Position numbers and translations under genes: made by a program | DNA from: Akkermansiaceae bacterium UBA1506 | GTDB taxonomy: Bacteria > Verrucomicrobiota > Verrucomicrobiia > Verrucomicrobiales > DEV007 | Assembly (NCBI GenBank): GCA_002323995.1 | Contig: DCQY01000107.1 | Location: forward strand, 31,470-68,290 | DNA: 36,821 bases | Reading direction: 5' to 3' | Shown: one piece after another, positions 1-8,293 of the stretch | Position numbering within the stretch: the first letter of the stretch is position 1 | Layout: each line of letters begins with the position of its first letter | The notes under the pieces: generated by a model | What the model saw: only the letters and a program-made list of their open reading frames with translations | The model's database searches: none | Told to the model about the DNA's origin: nothing

Positions 1-1077
1 GGAAAGTGGCACCTTGGAGGGGGCGGCCACCTTCCCACTGACCAAGGGTTTGAGGAGAACTACGGCGGAGGTGAAAACGGAGGTCCCCGGAGTTACTTTT
101 CTCCTTACAAGAACGTTCAAAATCTCACGCCCGGACCTGACGGAGAGTTTCTGACTGATCGCCTCTCCAGAGAATCCGCGTCTTTTATTCGTCGCAGCGC
201 GAATGAAGAAAGACCGTTCCTGCTCTATTTGTCATTTTACAGTGTGCATACTCCGCTGCAGGCACCGAAGCGACTCGTGGAGAAATATGAAAAGAAAGCC
301 GTTAGCCTCGGAATCGCGGAAGAAGAAGGCAGTTTCGATGATGAAGGGGCTAGGCAGGTCTGGCCGGGAGAGGAGCGGCGTCGCAAGATTAGGGTGCGTC
401 AGGATCATGCGATCTACGCGGCGATGGTTGAGAGCATGGACGCTGGTGTCGGGCGAGTCCTGAACCAGCTCGATCAGTCGGGACTGCGGGACAATACCCT
501 GGTAGTCTTCATGTCCGATAATGGAGGGCTTTCGACTTCGGAAGGATTGCCCACTTCGAATCTACCCCTTCGGGGTGGTAAAGGATGGATCTACGAAGGC
601 GGCATCCGGGAGCCAGTGATTTTCCGCTGGCCGGGGGTGACGCCTCCTGGAACGAGTTGCGCGAGCCCGGCGGTGAGCACCGATTTTTATCCTACCCTCC
701 TAGAAGCGGCGGGATTGCCTTTGCTGCCGGATCAGCACGAAGACGGAGTCAGCTTGATGCCCCTGCTGCGCAATCCTTTCGCGAAGTTTGATCGTGGCCC
801 GATTTTCTTTCACTATCCCCACTACTCGAATCAGGGCGGCTTTCCTGCCAGTGCGGTCCGGGAAGGCGAATACAAGCTGATTCAGGACCTGGAAGATGGA
901 GCTTATGAGCTCTACAACCTTGAGACGGATCTTTCCGAACATAACAATCTCGAACAACTGGAAGCCGAGCGAACCGAGGACATGGCACGAGCGCTAAACA
1001 GCTGGCGCAAGCAGATGAAGGCGAGACCATTGAAGAGGAATGAGAAGACGGGGGCGGAGCCCCCAGAGCTTTGGTAA
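1..1077 (+). CDS. Sulfatase (arylsulfatase family), 5' end outside the window
   Basis: The frame is open from base 1 to a TAA at 1075-1077, so the window holds the last 358 residues of a sulfatase. Visible family marks are GKWHLG at the very start, the metal-site motif SDNGG in VVFMSDNGG, the RGGKGWIYEGGIREP segment typical of formylglycine sulfatases, and the late DLSEHNNL segment. The N-terminal part with the signal peptide and the C-x-A/P-x-R formylglycine site lies upstream and cannot be checked. Family members hydrolyse sulfate esters, usually on polysaccharides, in the periplasm or outside the cell. The next gene, a secreted hydrolase, starts 17 bases downstream on the same strand, so the two are probably co-transcribed. 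Substrate cannot be told from the sequence. Confidence 0.93.
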   Translation, partial: GKWHLGGGGHLPTDQGFEENYGGGENGGPRSYFSPYKNVQNLTPGPDGEFLTDRLSRESASFIRRSANEERPFLLYLSFYSVHTPLQAPKRLVEKYEKKAVSLGIAEEEGSFDDEGARQVWPGEERRRKIRVRQDHAIYAAMVESMDAGVGRVLNQLDQSGLRDNTLVVFMSDNGGLSTSEGLPTSNLPLRGGKGWIYEGGIREPVIFRWPGVTPPGTSCASPAVSTDFYPTLLEAAGLPLLPDQHEDGVSLMPLLRNPFAKFDRGPIFFHYPHYSNQGGFPASAVREGEYKLIQDLEDGAYELYNLETDLSEHNNLEQLEAERTEDMARALNSWRKQMKARPLKRNEKTGAEPPELW

Positions 1078-1094
1078 GCCAACGATAAAGAAAA

Positions 1095-3089
1095 ATGAGA
1101 GCTGTCTATGTGGTCCTGCTTTTGGGTTTGACTCAGAGTCTTCTTCTGGCGCAAGAAACGCGCTTCACTGAACCTGTGACCTTGCATGATTACCATCCGT
1201 TTCGATCAATCGATGACGGCAAGAATTGGGAAGCGCGTAAACAAGAGATTCGTTCCCGTATTCAGTTGGCGGCCGGGCTTCTGCCATTTCCTGAAAGAAC
1301 TCCGCTCAACGCGCAGCGTTATGGAGCGGTGCAACGAAAGGGGTTTCAAGTGGAGCGCGTCTTCTTCGAGTCGTTTCCGGGCCACTTTGTGACCGGCAGC
1401 CTCTTCACTCCAACGGGCGATTCGTTGGCGATTGGCCTGGTCGATGGCAAGCGCCCGGGAGTTCTTTGCCCCCACGGCCACTGGCCGAACGGCCGTTTTT
1501 TTGATCAGGAACAACGCAGTGGTAGTGAAGGCGTCCGTCGGGAATTAGCGATAGGAGCAGAGCGTTTCCAGTCGGCAGCTCATAATCCCATCATCGCCCG
1601 GTGCGTTCACCTCGCCCGAATGGGTTGTGTTGTTTTGGTCTATGATATGATTGGCTACGCCGATTCCGTGCAATTGGAGGAGCACCGGCATGGATCGCGC
1701 GAAGAGATGAACTCCCCCGAACCGGGTCAATGGGGATTTGTCAGCCCTCAAGCGACCTTGCGGCTCCAGACTAATTTTGGTCTTCATACTTGGAATAGTG
1801 TCAGGGCATTAGATTACCTTACTGGGATTCCAGGGGTAGATCCTGATCGCTTACTCGTGACCGGTGCCAGCGGGGGTGCGACGCAAACAATGGTTCTAGC
1901 AGCAATTGATAAAAGAGTCGACGCAGCCTTTCCAGCAGTGATGCTCTCGACGGCCATGCAAGGTGGCTGCACCTGTGAGAATTCGCATTACCTTAGGATC
2001 GATCAGGGGAACGTAGATATCGGTGCCGCCTTCGCTCCGAAGCCACTGGGAATTACTTCCGCTGATGATTGGACTATTGAGTTGGAAATTAAGGGGCATC
2101 CCGATCTCAAAGCGCTCTATGAGCAATTGAAGGTTCCGGGAAATTACTCAGCGCACTTTAATACACACTTCAAACATAACTTTAATCAAGTTTCGAGGGC
2201 GCAGATGTATGACTTTGTGAACCAGCATTTTGAGTTAGGACTGAAGCCACCTGTTTTGGAGCGGGACTATGAAAGATTGTTGGAAGAGGACCTGACCGTT
2301 TTTACTGATGGTGCCCCTGTGATGGAAGGCTACCAAGCAGGTGATGACCACGAACGCGCTTTAAACGAGGTCTGGGCCGATGATTCTGACCGAGCGCTTC
2401 GGGCAGCCCTTGGTGGAGAAGGCGACTGGTTGGCTGAAGGGTGGGATATTATTCTGCGGACAGAAAAGGTAAGGGATACAGCGGCTTCCTTTGAATTGAA
2501 GGATAAGACGATGGATGGAGATGTCGTAAGAATGAATGGGACTATATCGCGGGATTCTGATGGCGATACGTTTTGGATCCAGGCGCATTACCCGTCAAAC
2601 TGGAGTGGCAAGGTGGTGATAAGACTGGAAGACAATGGAATCGAGGCAAGCGTCGATGAGGTGGGCGGCAATGTTGTGCTAATACCGAATCTGTATGGTC
2701 AGAATGACGAACTGGCGGTGAATGCTGCAACCAGTTACTCTGGAAAAAAAGAGGTGACTGCTGACAGTTGGCGGAGGTCGCCTGTCTATTTCTACGGATA
2801 TAATGATTCAGTCTTCGTTAGAAGAGTCCACGACGTTGTTTCTACCGCAGCGATGGTGCGAGATCATCCCAAGTGGGATGTCAAAGAGATCGAGATCGAA
2901 GCGAAAGGTGCGTTAGCCGCCGTGGCACTGGCGGCAAAAGTGATCCTTGGTGATCAGATTCATTCTCTTGCGGCCGATCTCGGTGATTTTCGATTCCAAT
3001 CTGTGGACAGTCACTGGGATGACTTCATGGTTCCAGGGTCGATAAAATATGGGGATGTTGCCGGACTGCGCTATTTGGCCGAGCAGTGA
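1095..3089 (+). CDS. Secreted alpha/beta hydrolase (acetylxylan esterase / dienelactone hydrolase-like)
   Basis: The protein has 664 residues. An N-terminal signal peptide is visible (residues 1-20, hydrophobic VVLLLGLTQSLLLAQ), so export is expected. The middle carries an alpha/beta hydrolase core: PGVLCPHGHW near 121-130 for the oxyanion region, VYDMIGYADS near 182-191, and a nucleophile elbow GASGG with Ser259. Two cysteines lie close together in GGCTCENSH near 290-298. The C-terminal third resembles no domain I can name. Proteins of this build are common beside sulfatases in Planctomycetota and Verrucomicrobiota, where they are taken to de-esterify polysaccharides. The role here is inferred from this and from the sulfatase 17 bases upstream. 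An exact esterase family is not assignable by eye. Confidence 0.82.
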   Translation: MRAVYVVLLLGLTQSLLLAQETRFTEPVTLHDYHPFRSIDDGKNWEARKQEIRSRIQLAAGLLPFPERTPLNAQRYGAVQRKGFQVERVFFESFPGHFVTGSLFTPTGDSLAIGLVDGKRPGVLCPHGHWPNGRFFDQEQRSGSEGVRRELAIGAERFQSAAHNPIIARCVHLARMGCVVLVYDMIGYADSVQLEEHRHGSREEMNSPEPGQWGFVSPQATLRLQTNFGLHTWNSVRALDYLTGIPGVDPDRLLVTGASGGATQTMVLAAIDKRVDAAFPAVMLSTAMQGGCTCENSHYLRIDQGNVDIGAAFAPKPLGITSADDWTIELEIKGHPDLKALYEQLKVPGNYSAHFNTHFKHNFNQVSRAQMYDFVNQHFELGLKPPVLERDYERLLEEDLTVFTDGAPVMEGYQAGDDHERALNEVWADDSDRALRAALGGEGDWLAEGWDIILRTEKVRDTAASFELKDKTMDGDVVRMNGTISRDSDGDTFWIQAHYPSNWSGKVVIRLEDNGIEASVDEVGGNVVLIPNLYGQNDELAVNAATSYSGKKEVTADSWRRSPVYFYGYNDSVFVRRVHDVVSTAAMVRDHPKWDVKEIEIEAKGALAAVALAAKVILGDQIHSLAADLGDFRFQSVDSHWDDFMVPGSIKYGDVAGLRYLAEQ

Positions 3090-3222
3090 GTTAGTGCTCT
3101 TCATCTGTTATCCAAGCGAGATTCTGAAGCTACTAGTCAGTCGTCTTGTCGAGACCTTCGTCGAGATTTACCTGTGGTTCCCCGTCGAGTAAAAGTTAGG
3201 CAAGTCGATTGCCGATCAAGCT

Positions 3223-3250
3223 AACGGAGCCAGTGACTAGTGCCGTTTTT
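3223..3250 (+). terminator. Possible weak terminator after the hydrolase gene
   Basis: AACGG (3223-3227) and CCGTT (3243-3247) can pair around a 15-base loop and are followed by further T residues to 3250. The stem is short and the loop large, and it lies 134 bases past the hydrolase stop. It also lies just beyond the 3' end of the small minus-strand open frame that ends at 3249. Low confidence. Confidence 0.25.
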
Positions 3251-3533
3251 ATGTGACGGAAGATCGCACAATGGCTCCCTTGATGGCTTCGCTCTCAAAA
3301 GTTCGAATGGGAGAAAAATCCGAGCGATTGAGCATGTAAATGATGGAATTAGAATATTTTGGGCGGCGGCGCTCCATTTTTCGTCCCCCGCAGAGGTAGG
3401 CATGAGGATCGTTGCAGCGCAGTACCTTGTAGAAAGATTCTTGGGAATCGTGTTCAAACACCAACTCACACACGCATACGTGTTGATCAGTATCTGGATC
3501 GAGGGAGATGACTTGCCCCTCCCTCAGTCGCAA
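3249..3533 (-). CDS. Possible small Cys-containing protein, unknown function
   Basis: An open minus-strand frame lies directly after, and in the same frame as, the oxidoreductase stop codon at 3558-3560. The only plausible initiator is TTG at 3533, giving 94 residues; the frame is open back to 3557. The composition looks protein-like rather than random: EGQVISLDPDTDQHVCVCEL, then FYKVLRCNDPHAYLCGG, then RRRPKYSNSIIYMLNRSDF. Four cysteines sit in its first half. There is no clear ribosome binding site. It may be a short independent gene expressed with the oxidoreductase, or a leftover of a longer reading frame. An overlapping plus-strand frame (3240-3614) is less protein-like and runs into the oxidoreductase gene. 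I do not recognise a family. Confidence 0.38.
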   Translation of the reverse strand: MRLREGQVISLDPDTDQHVCVCELVFEHDSQESFYKVLRCNDPHAYLCGGRKMERRRPKYSNSIIYMLNRSDFSPIRTFESEAIKGAIVRSSVT

Positions 3534-3557
3534 GGAGAAGTTCGGGCATTGGTTGGA

Positions 3558-4604
3558 TTACAGGGAAACTTTAATGCCCCCATTCCTAGCACTCTCATAT
3601 ATAGCACAGATTAGAGCTACCGCACGCCGGGCTTCTTGACCTCCCACGCTGGGCTGGCGGCCATCTTGAATTGCCTGAACGACATCTTCGAAATTTAGCT
3701 GGTGGCCAGTGTAGTTGATGGCCGAGGGATCATTCGCTCCGAGGCCCTTAGCCTCGCTGTCCTGCATGAGTTCTTCGAGAATCAATGCGTCCTCGGGTGC
3801 AGGCTCAGCAAAGTCCCAGACGCGAAATTTTTCATCAGCAAGAAAGGCAGACCCCTTATCTCCGCAAAGATGCACCTCCGCGGGATGTCCCGTTGAGGAC
3901 CAGCAGGTGGTGGAACCCTGAATCACGCCGCGAGCCCCGTTTTTGAATTCGAGGATTGCTACGGCGGTGTCTTCCACTTCAATTCCTTCGTGAGCGAGGC
4001 ACGCCATCGATGCGGAAACGGATTCCACATCGCCAGCAAGATAGATGAGTTGGTCGATTAGGTGAATGGATTGATTCATTAGGGCCCCTCCCCCGTCGAG
4101 TTTCCAGGTGCCGCGCCAGGCGCCGGAATCATAGTAAGCCTGGTCGCGATACCACTTCACGTAGGCATCGCACATTGTCAGTGTCCCGAAGCGTCCGTCG
4201 CCGACTGCTTTCTTGAAGGCGTCCATGGCAGGATGAAAGCGCCGATTAAAGATGCCTGAGAGCGTCACGCCGGCATCTTCGCAGGCAGAGATCATCAGAT
4301 CAATGCGTTCTGGGGTCACCTCAAGAGGCTTTTCGCAGATGATATGCTTACCGGCTTTCGCGGCAGCGAGAGCGGGTTCGAGGTGCGCTCCGCTGGGCGT
4401 TGCGATCGTGACGATATCCAATTCGGGGTCGGCCAGAAACTCATTTAGGTCAGTGTAGCCTCTGCCTCCGTTTTCGGCGACGAGCTCATCGATGGCCTCC
4501 TGACGCCGACCGTAGAAGGAATGCAGTTCTCCCTCCTCCATGGCCTGAATAGCCTTCGCGTGGAAGTTGGCAATCATGCCGGCTCCGATGATTCCGAATT
4601 TCAT
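3558..4604 (-). CDS. Gfo/Idh/MocA family NAD(P)-dependent oxidoreductase
   Basis: The protein has 348 residues, a normal length for the family. The Rossmann motif GAGMIA is at residues 7-12 in MKFGIIGAGMIANFHAKAI, and the family signature EKPL follows ICEKPLEVTP near 93-101. A C-terminal alpha/beta sheet domain starts around 125 (NRRFHPAMDAFKKAV) and includes the GGGALMNQSIHLIDQL stretch, where the catalytic His of the family usually lies. Such enzymes oxidise or reduce sugars, inositols or related polyols in the cytoplasm; the substrate cannot be read from sequence. The gene lies 26 bases after an Nramp-like transporter gene on the same strand and is probably co-transcribed with it. The start ATG is the first in frame and gives the complete nucleotide fold. 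Confidence 0.93.
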   Translation of the reverse strand: MKFGIIGAGMIANFHAKAIQAMEEGELHSFYGRRQEAIDELVAENGGRGYTDLNEFLADPELDIVTIATPSGAHLEPALAAAKAGKHIICEKPLEVTPERIDLMISACEDAGVTLSGIFNRRFHPAMDAFKKAVGDGRFGTLTMCDAYVKWYRDQAYYDSGAWRGTWKLDGGGALMNQSIHLIDQLIYLAGDVESVSASMACLAHEGIEVEDTAVAILEFKNGARGVIQGSTTCWSSTGHPAEVHLCGDKGSAFLADEKFRVWDFAEPAPEDALILEELMQDSEAKGLGANDPSAINYTGHQLNFEDVVQAIQDGRQPSVGGQEARRAVALICAIYESARNGGIKVSL

Positions 4605-4630
4605 GATGTATCAATTAGAGGTCCAGAGTA

Positions 4631-6331
4631 TCAGGCTTCATTGCTGTTCTCCTTGGAAGATTTGGAAAGAAATCCGAAGAGGCCGAGAATAAAGAGAACA
4701 GCGAGAATGGCGATACCGATCTTTCCGGGCGTGCCCTTACCGAGTAGAACCCAGATCGAACCGGAGGTGGCGATCACCGTGGCGATTGCCATGAGGATAT
4801 TCCATCTCAGCTTTTGATAACCCTGGGGGCGCGCCTGACCGAGAAGGCTCTTCGAGTTCATCAGGAGGAGAAAGGTGAAATAGGCAATTGGGATCATAGC
4901 GCCGCCAATCACAGAAGTAGGAATCGCGAGGGCTGCTTTCGAGCTCTTATCCACCCAGAAGTAAAGGGGCCCAAGGAAACCGCCGAGGCCGGCGATCAGT
5001 GTGCCGATAAGGTGCAAGGTTTTGTTGCCCGGCATATTGAACATTTCACAGAGAGTGAAGCCGTTGATTAGCATCAGGATAATGATGGTGGAAACAGCCA
5101 TCCCAAGAACACCGATGCCAAAGATGTCTTGAGCGATCCGTGGACCAGTAAGCGGTTCGAGGGATTGGGCCAGATTCATGTTGTCGCGCTTTGCCAGCAT
5201 GGCGGCCAGTTCACGGTCAGCCTGCGGCAGGGCATCACGAGCAGCGGCTTTTTCTGCGTTGCTCATCGTGGCGAAATCTTCGCCAACTTCGAAAGCGACC
5301 CGCTTGTTGGCTTGATCAGCGAAAGCGCCGGCCATGGCCTCGTTAACAGTACCATCCTCGTTGAGAACGTCGCCAAACTGACTGTGGAATTGGGAAGCAG
5401 CTGCGATCACAACGCACGCGGTGGCGAGGACGAAAGGGACGATGAGACCAATGGAAAGGTCAAAGATTGCGAGACTGCGGTGAGACTTGCCCCATTTCTT
5501 CTTAAGCATGGAGTAGGGTAATAGAAAGGTCATGTTGATACCGACAGCGGTGCCGAATGCGGTCATCATGATGTCGCGCTGGCTTGAAGTGATTTCCTTG
5601 TTCCAAAAATCAGCAAAACCTCCGGTCGCAGCAATGGCTTCCGAAAAGGTCGGCGCGGGGGCTCCCAGCATGGACGGGTTAGGAATGAATCCAGCAAAGA
5701 TCGCCTTGTAGTCAAGTGAGCCGGAAGTGGCTAGGGCCACGGCAACACCAAAAAAGGAAAGCACCACGATTCCAACCATAGTTTTGAGGACGATTTCAAA
5801 AAGTTTAATGCCTTTGCTGCCGCTTTCGTAGAAATAGTTGATGACCAGTCCGACGAGTAGGAGGCAGACGCAGATAAGGACGGTGGATGCGGTACCGGAG
5901 GATTCACCGTCCATTAGGTTTTGTTGAATTGCAGCTGTCCCGAGCGCGAACTGAGGCATACACCAGACCACATTGGCCATGAGCGTAGCGATGATCCAAG
6001 CCCAGGCTAGTAACGGGCTGACATGCGTCTTGATTGCCTGAAAGGGGCGTTTCCCAGTCGAAAGGGTAACGTAGGAAATGGCGCTCAGCATGATGACTCC
6101 GAGGATCATGGCCAGCGGTTGTAGCCACATCATGTTGTAACCCATAAAAACTCCCAGATAGAGAGCTCCGGCAAGCGATCCACCTCCAAGAGTGATGGCA
6201 CCCTGCAACCAGCCAGGTCCTGATTTCTTAGCGTAGTAACCTACCCTTTGAGGTAGAGGTTGCTGGTTGATCTCTTCGAGTTCGGCAATCTCTGCTGAAG
6301 TGGAATCAGACTCGTTTTCGATTTGGCTCAT
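4631..6331 (-). CDS. Nramp (SLC11)-like membrane transporter with altered metal-binding motifs
   Basis: The protein has 566 residues with about eleven hydrophobic segments and a cytoplasmic-looking acidic N-terminus. Residues 38-60 (GPGWLQGAITLGGGSLAG) align without gaps with Nramp helix 1, but the DPGN metal site reads GGGS. In helix 6 the MPH motif reads MTF or LPY depending on alignment (GINMTFLLPYSMLKKKW, 264-280). A hydrophilic insert at about 313-400 separates helices 7 and 8 and contains repeated Ala/Glu/Asp residues. Classical Nramp proteins carry Mn2+ or Fe2+ with protons; loss of both ligand sets argues for another substrate or mode. The oxidoreductase gene follows 26 bases downstream. 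Family membership is fairly certain, function is not. Confidence 0.82.
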   Translation of the reverse strand: MSQIENESDSTSAEIAELEEINQQPLPQRVGYYAKKSGPGWLQGAITLGGGSLAGALYLGVFMGYNMMWLQPLAMILGVIMLSAISYVTLSTGKRPFQAIKTHVSPLLAWAWIIATLMANVVWCMPQFALGTAAIQQNLMDGESSGTASTVLICVCLLLVGLVINYFYESGSKGIKLFEIVLKTMVGIVVLSFFGVAVALATSGSLDYKAIFAGFIPNPSMLGAPAPTFSEAIAATGGFADFWNKEITSSQRDIMMTAFGTAVGINMTFLLPYSMLKKKWGKSHRSLAIFDLSIGLIVPFVLATACVVIAAASQFHSQFGDVLNEDGTVNEAMAGAFADQANKRVAFEVGEDFATMSNAEKAAARDALPQADRELAAMLAKRDNMNLAQSLEPLTGPRIAQDIFGIGVLGMAVSTIIILMLINGFTLCEMFNMPGNKTLHLIGTLIAGLGGFLGPLYFWVDKSSKAALAIPTSVIGGAMIPIAYFTFLLLMNSKSLLGQARPQGYQKLRWNILMAIATVIATSGSIWVLLGKGTPGKIGIAILAVLFILGLFGFLSKSSKENSNEA

Positions 6332-6641
6332 ATGACAGTTCCTCGTGGGTTGATGATAGAAAGTTTGCCGATTCTAGTATTTGCGTGAGGAGGGTCAAGG
6401 TAAGCTCTTGGGCGTTTTTCCGCTCAGTAAATTGCGGAAAGATGTTGGCTGGCCTGCTGGTGCCGACGCGGTTGGTTGTTAGATTGATGAAAATCCCTGT
6501 CATTGTGCTCAGTTTAAATTAGGCCAACAGAGTGGTCGCAATGATCGATATGGCGCTTCGTTTATGGCGGTCCATTCGGCAGAAGCGGAATAATATTGTC
6601 GGAGCGATCGGGATTTTGCGACATAGTGGGAACGAAGATTG
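6332..6641. other. Divergent intergenic region, no gene seen
   Basis: These 310 bases separate the minus-strand transporter gene from the plus-strand mlaE operon and must hold both promoters. I see no convincing small gene, no tRNA and no strong hairpin. No clean -35/-10 pair stands out by eye. A short plus-strand TTG lies at 6639, directly before the mlaE ATG. Confidence 0.5.
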
Positions 6642-7442
6642 ATGACGCGAATCATTCAAAAATTTGGATCTTGGGCACTTGATTTCGTGGCTCTGTTTGG
6701 GCAGGCCGGCAATCTGTTATTCGAGGTCTTGCTGACGATTGTTAAGGGTAAGGTTCGATGGGGCCTTGTCGGCCAGCAGATCGTAAAGATCGGCATCGGG
6801 TCACAATTGGTGGTCATTATCACGGGAGCGTTCACAGGGGCGGTGTTTGCTGCGCAGGCCTACTTCAAATTCAACGAACTAGGGTTGGGTAGTGCCACGG
6901 GGCCTGTCGTTTCGGTTGCCTTATGTCGTGAGTTGGGCCCGGTTTTAGCAGCGCTAATGGTCACCAGCCGTGTGGGGTCGGCAATGACTGCTGAGATAGG
7001 GACGATGCGCATCCACGAGCAGGTCGATGCCTTGCGTTCCATGGGGGTCTACCCGGTAGATTACCTTGTCGTTCCTCGAATGATCGCGATGGTGATTTCA
7101 CTACCTATTCTCGTGGGTGAAGCGATTGCTTTTGGCATCCTTGCCGCTGACTTGCTGACTGTGCAAGGCTTTGGATTACCGCAGGCATGGTTCCGCCATC
7201 AGGTGATCCTCGCAACGGGCGCGGGCGATTTATTGACCGGCCTGATTAAAGGGCTCGTTTTTTCCGTAATTATCGTCCTGATATGCTGCAACCAAGGTCT
7301 GAAAACAACTCAGGGTGCGGTCGGAGTTGGAAAATCTACGACAAAGGCTGTGGTCGACACCTCACTTGCAATCTTGATCGTCAATCTTGTCCTGACACTT
7401 ATCCTTAATCAGTTTCTTCCAGTCGTGTCTCTCTCATTGTGA
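6642..7442 (+). CDS. mlaE: MlaE-family ABC transporter permease (lipid transport)
   Basis: The protein has 266 residues from the ATG at 6642; a TTG directly before it (6639) is also possible. It has the MlaE/YrbE layout: about six hydrophobic segments and the signature region ALCRELGPVLAALMVTSRVG near 100-118, with SAMTAEIGTMRIHEQVDAL after it. The permease sits in the inner membrane and, with MlaF and MlaD, moves phospholipids between the inner and outer membrane. It opens a run of six same-strand genes. Its TGA stop overlaps the ATG of the ATPase gene by one base (TGATG at 7440-7444), which implies translational coupling. Confidence 0.95.
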   Translation: MTRIIQKFGSWALDFVALFGQAGNLLFEVLLTIVKGKVRWGLVGQQIVKIGIGSQLVVIITGAFTGAVFAAQAYFKFNELGLGSATGPVVSVALCRELGPVLAALMVTSRVGSAMTAEIGTMRIHEQVDALRSMGVYPVDYLVVPRMIAMVISLPILVGEAIAFGILAADLLTVQGFGLPQAWFRHQVILATGAGDLLTGLIKGLVFSVIIVLICCNQGLKTTQGAVGVGKSTTKAVVDTSLAILIVNLVLTLILNQFLPVVSLSL

Positions 7443-8203
7443 TGAGTGCAGTATCTTCCAGCCAACCATTTTTTTCTCTGAACGAGGTCAAAACCCGCTA
7501 CGGGATTAAGAAGGTTTTGCGCGGGGTCACTCTGCAGATTCCACAAAGCCAAACCACCGTGATTCTGGGGTGCAGCGGTGCGGGCAAGAGCGTCCTCCTC
7601 AAGCACCTAAACGGCTTACTCAGACCCGACAGTGGCAGTGTTCGAGTTTGCGGGGAAGAGATTACCGCCCTCAGTGAGCGTCAATTGGTTCCAATAAGAC
7701 GAAAGATTGGGATCCTGTTTCAGGATGGAGCGCTCTTCGATTCCCTTACCGTAGGTGAGAATATTGCCTTCCCCCTTCAAGAGCGTGGGATTCAGGATTC
7801 TGGTCAAATTACTGCAGCAGTCGCGAAGGTGCTCGAGGAAGTCGAGTTGCCGGGAGAACAAGCGAAAATGCCTTCAACTTTATCCGGCGGCATGAGGAAG
7901 CGCGTGGCTTTAGCGAGGGCTTTGGTGAGTCGGCCGGAATGCCTGCTTTGTGATGAACCGACCGCTGGGTTGGATCCGGTGTTATCGCAGACCATTTCAC
8001 TCTTAATTCGCAGAATGACAGAAGATCACCGTCTCACTTCCGTCGTGGTGTCTCATGACCTTGAAGCGATGCGCTTAATTGCAGACCATGTGATCTTTCT
8101 ACTCGAGGGAAGGGTAAGATATTCAGGGGATCTTGCCGGGTTAGAACAGTGCGAGGACGACGTCATTCGAGCCTTTTTTTCGGCTAAAGGTGGCGGCGGT
8201 TAG
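7442..8203 (+). CDS. mlaF: MlaF-family ABC transporter ATP-binding protein
   Basis: The ATPase has 253 residues from the ATG at 7442. Walker A is GCSGAGKS near residues 43-50, the signature is LSGGMRKR, Walker B is LLCDEPTAGLDP, and the H-loop is VVSHD. The GMRKR form of the signature is characteristic of the MlaF/MKL group rather than of importers in general. It powers lipid movement by the MlaE permease at the cytoplasmic face. The start overlaps the mlaE stop by one base; a GTG three bases earlier is an alternative. The next gene encodes the MCE substrate-binding partner after a 90-base gap. Confidence 0.95.
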   Translation: MSAVSSSQPFFSLNEVKTRYGIKKVLRGVTLQIPQSQTTVILGCSGAGKSVLLKHLNGLLRPDSGSVRVCGEEITALSERQLVPIRRKIGILFQDGALFDSLTVGENIAFPLQERGIQDSGQITAAVAKVLEEVELPGEQAKMPSTLSGGMRKRVALARALVSRPECLLCDEPTAGLDPVLSQTISLLIRRMTEDHRLTSVVVSHDLEAMRLIADHVIFLLEGRVRYSGDLAGLEQCEDDVIRAFFSAKGGGG

Positions 8204-8293
8204 GGCAATGTGACCTTGACTGGTGTTGTGTGGATGCAGTGCTTAAGCCGTTGCCGAGGAAGAGAAACGAGAACATAATAATTTTTGAACACG

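Noticed and set aside
3240..3614. Plus-strand 124-codon frame in the gap after the hydrolase
   Set aside because: Overlaps the oxidoreductase 3' end and its composition is less protein-like than the minus-strand frame.
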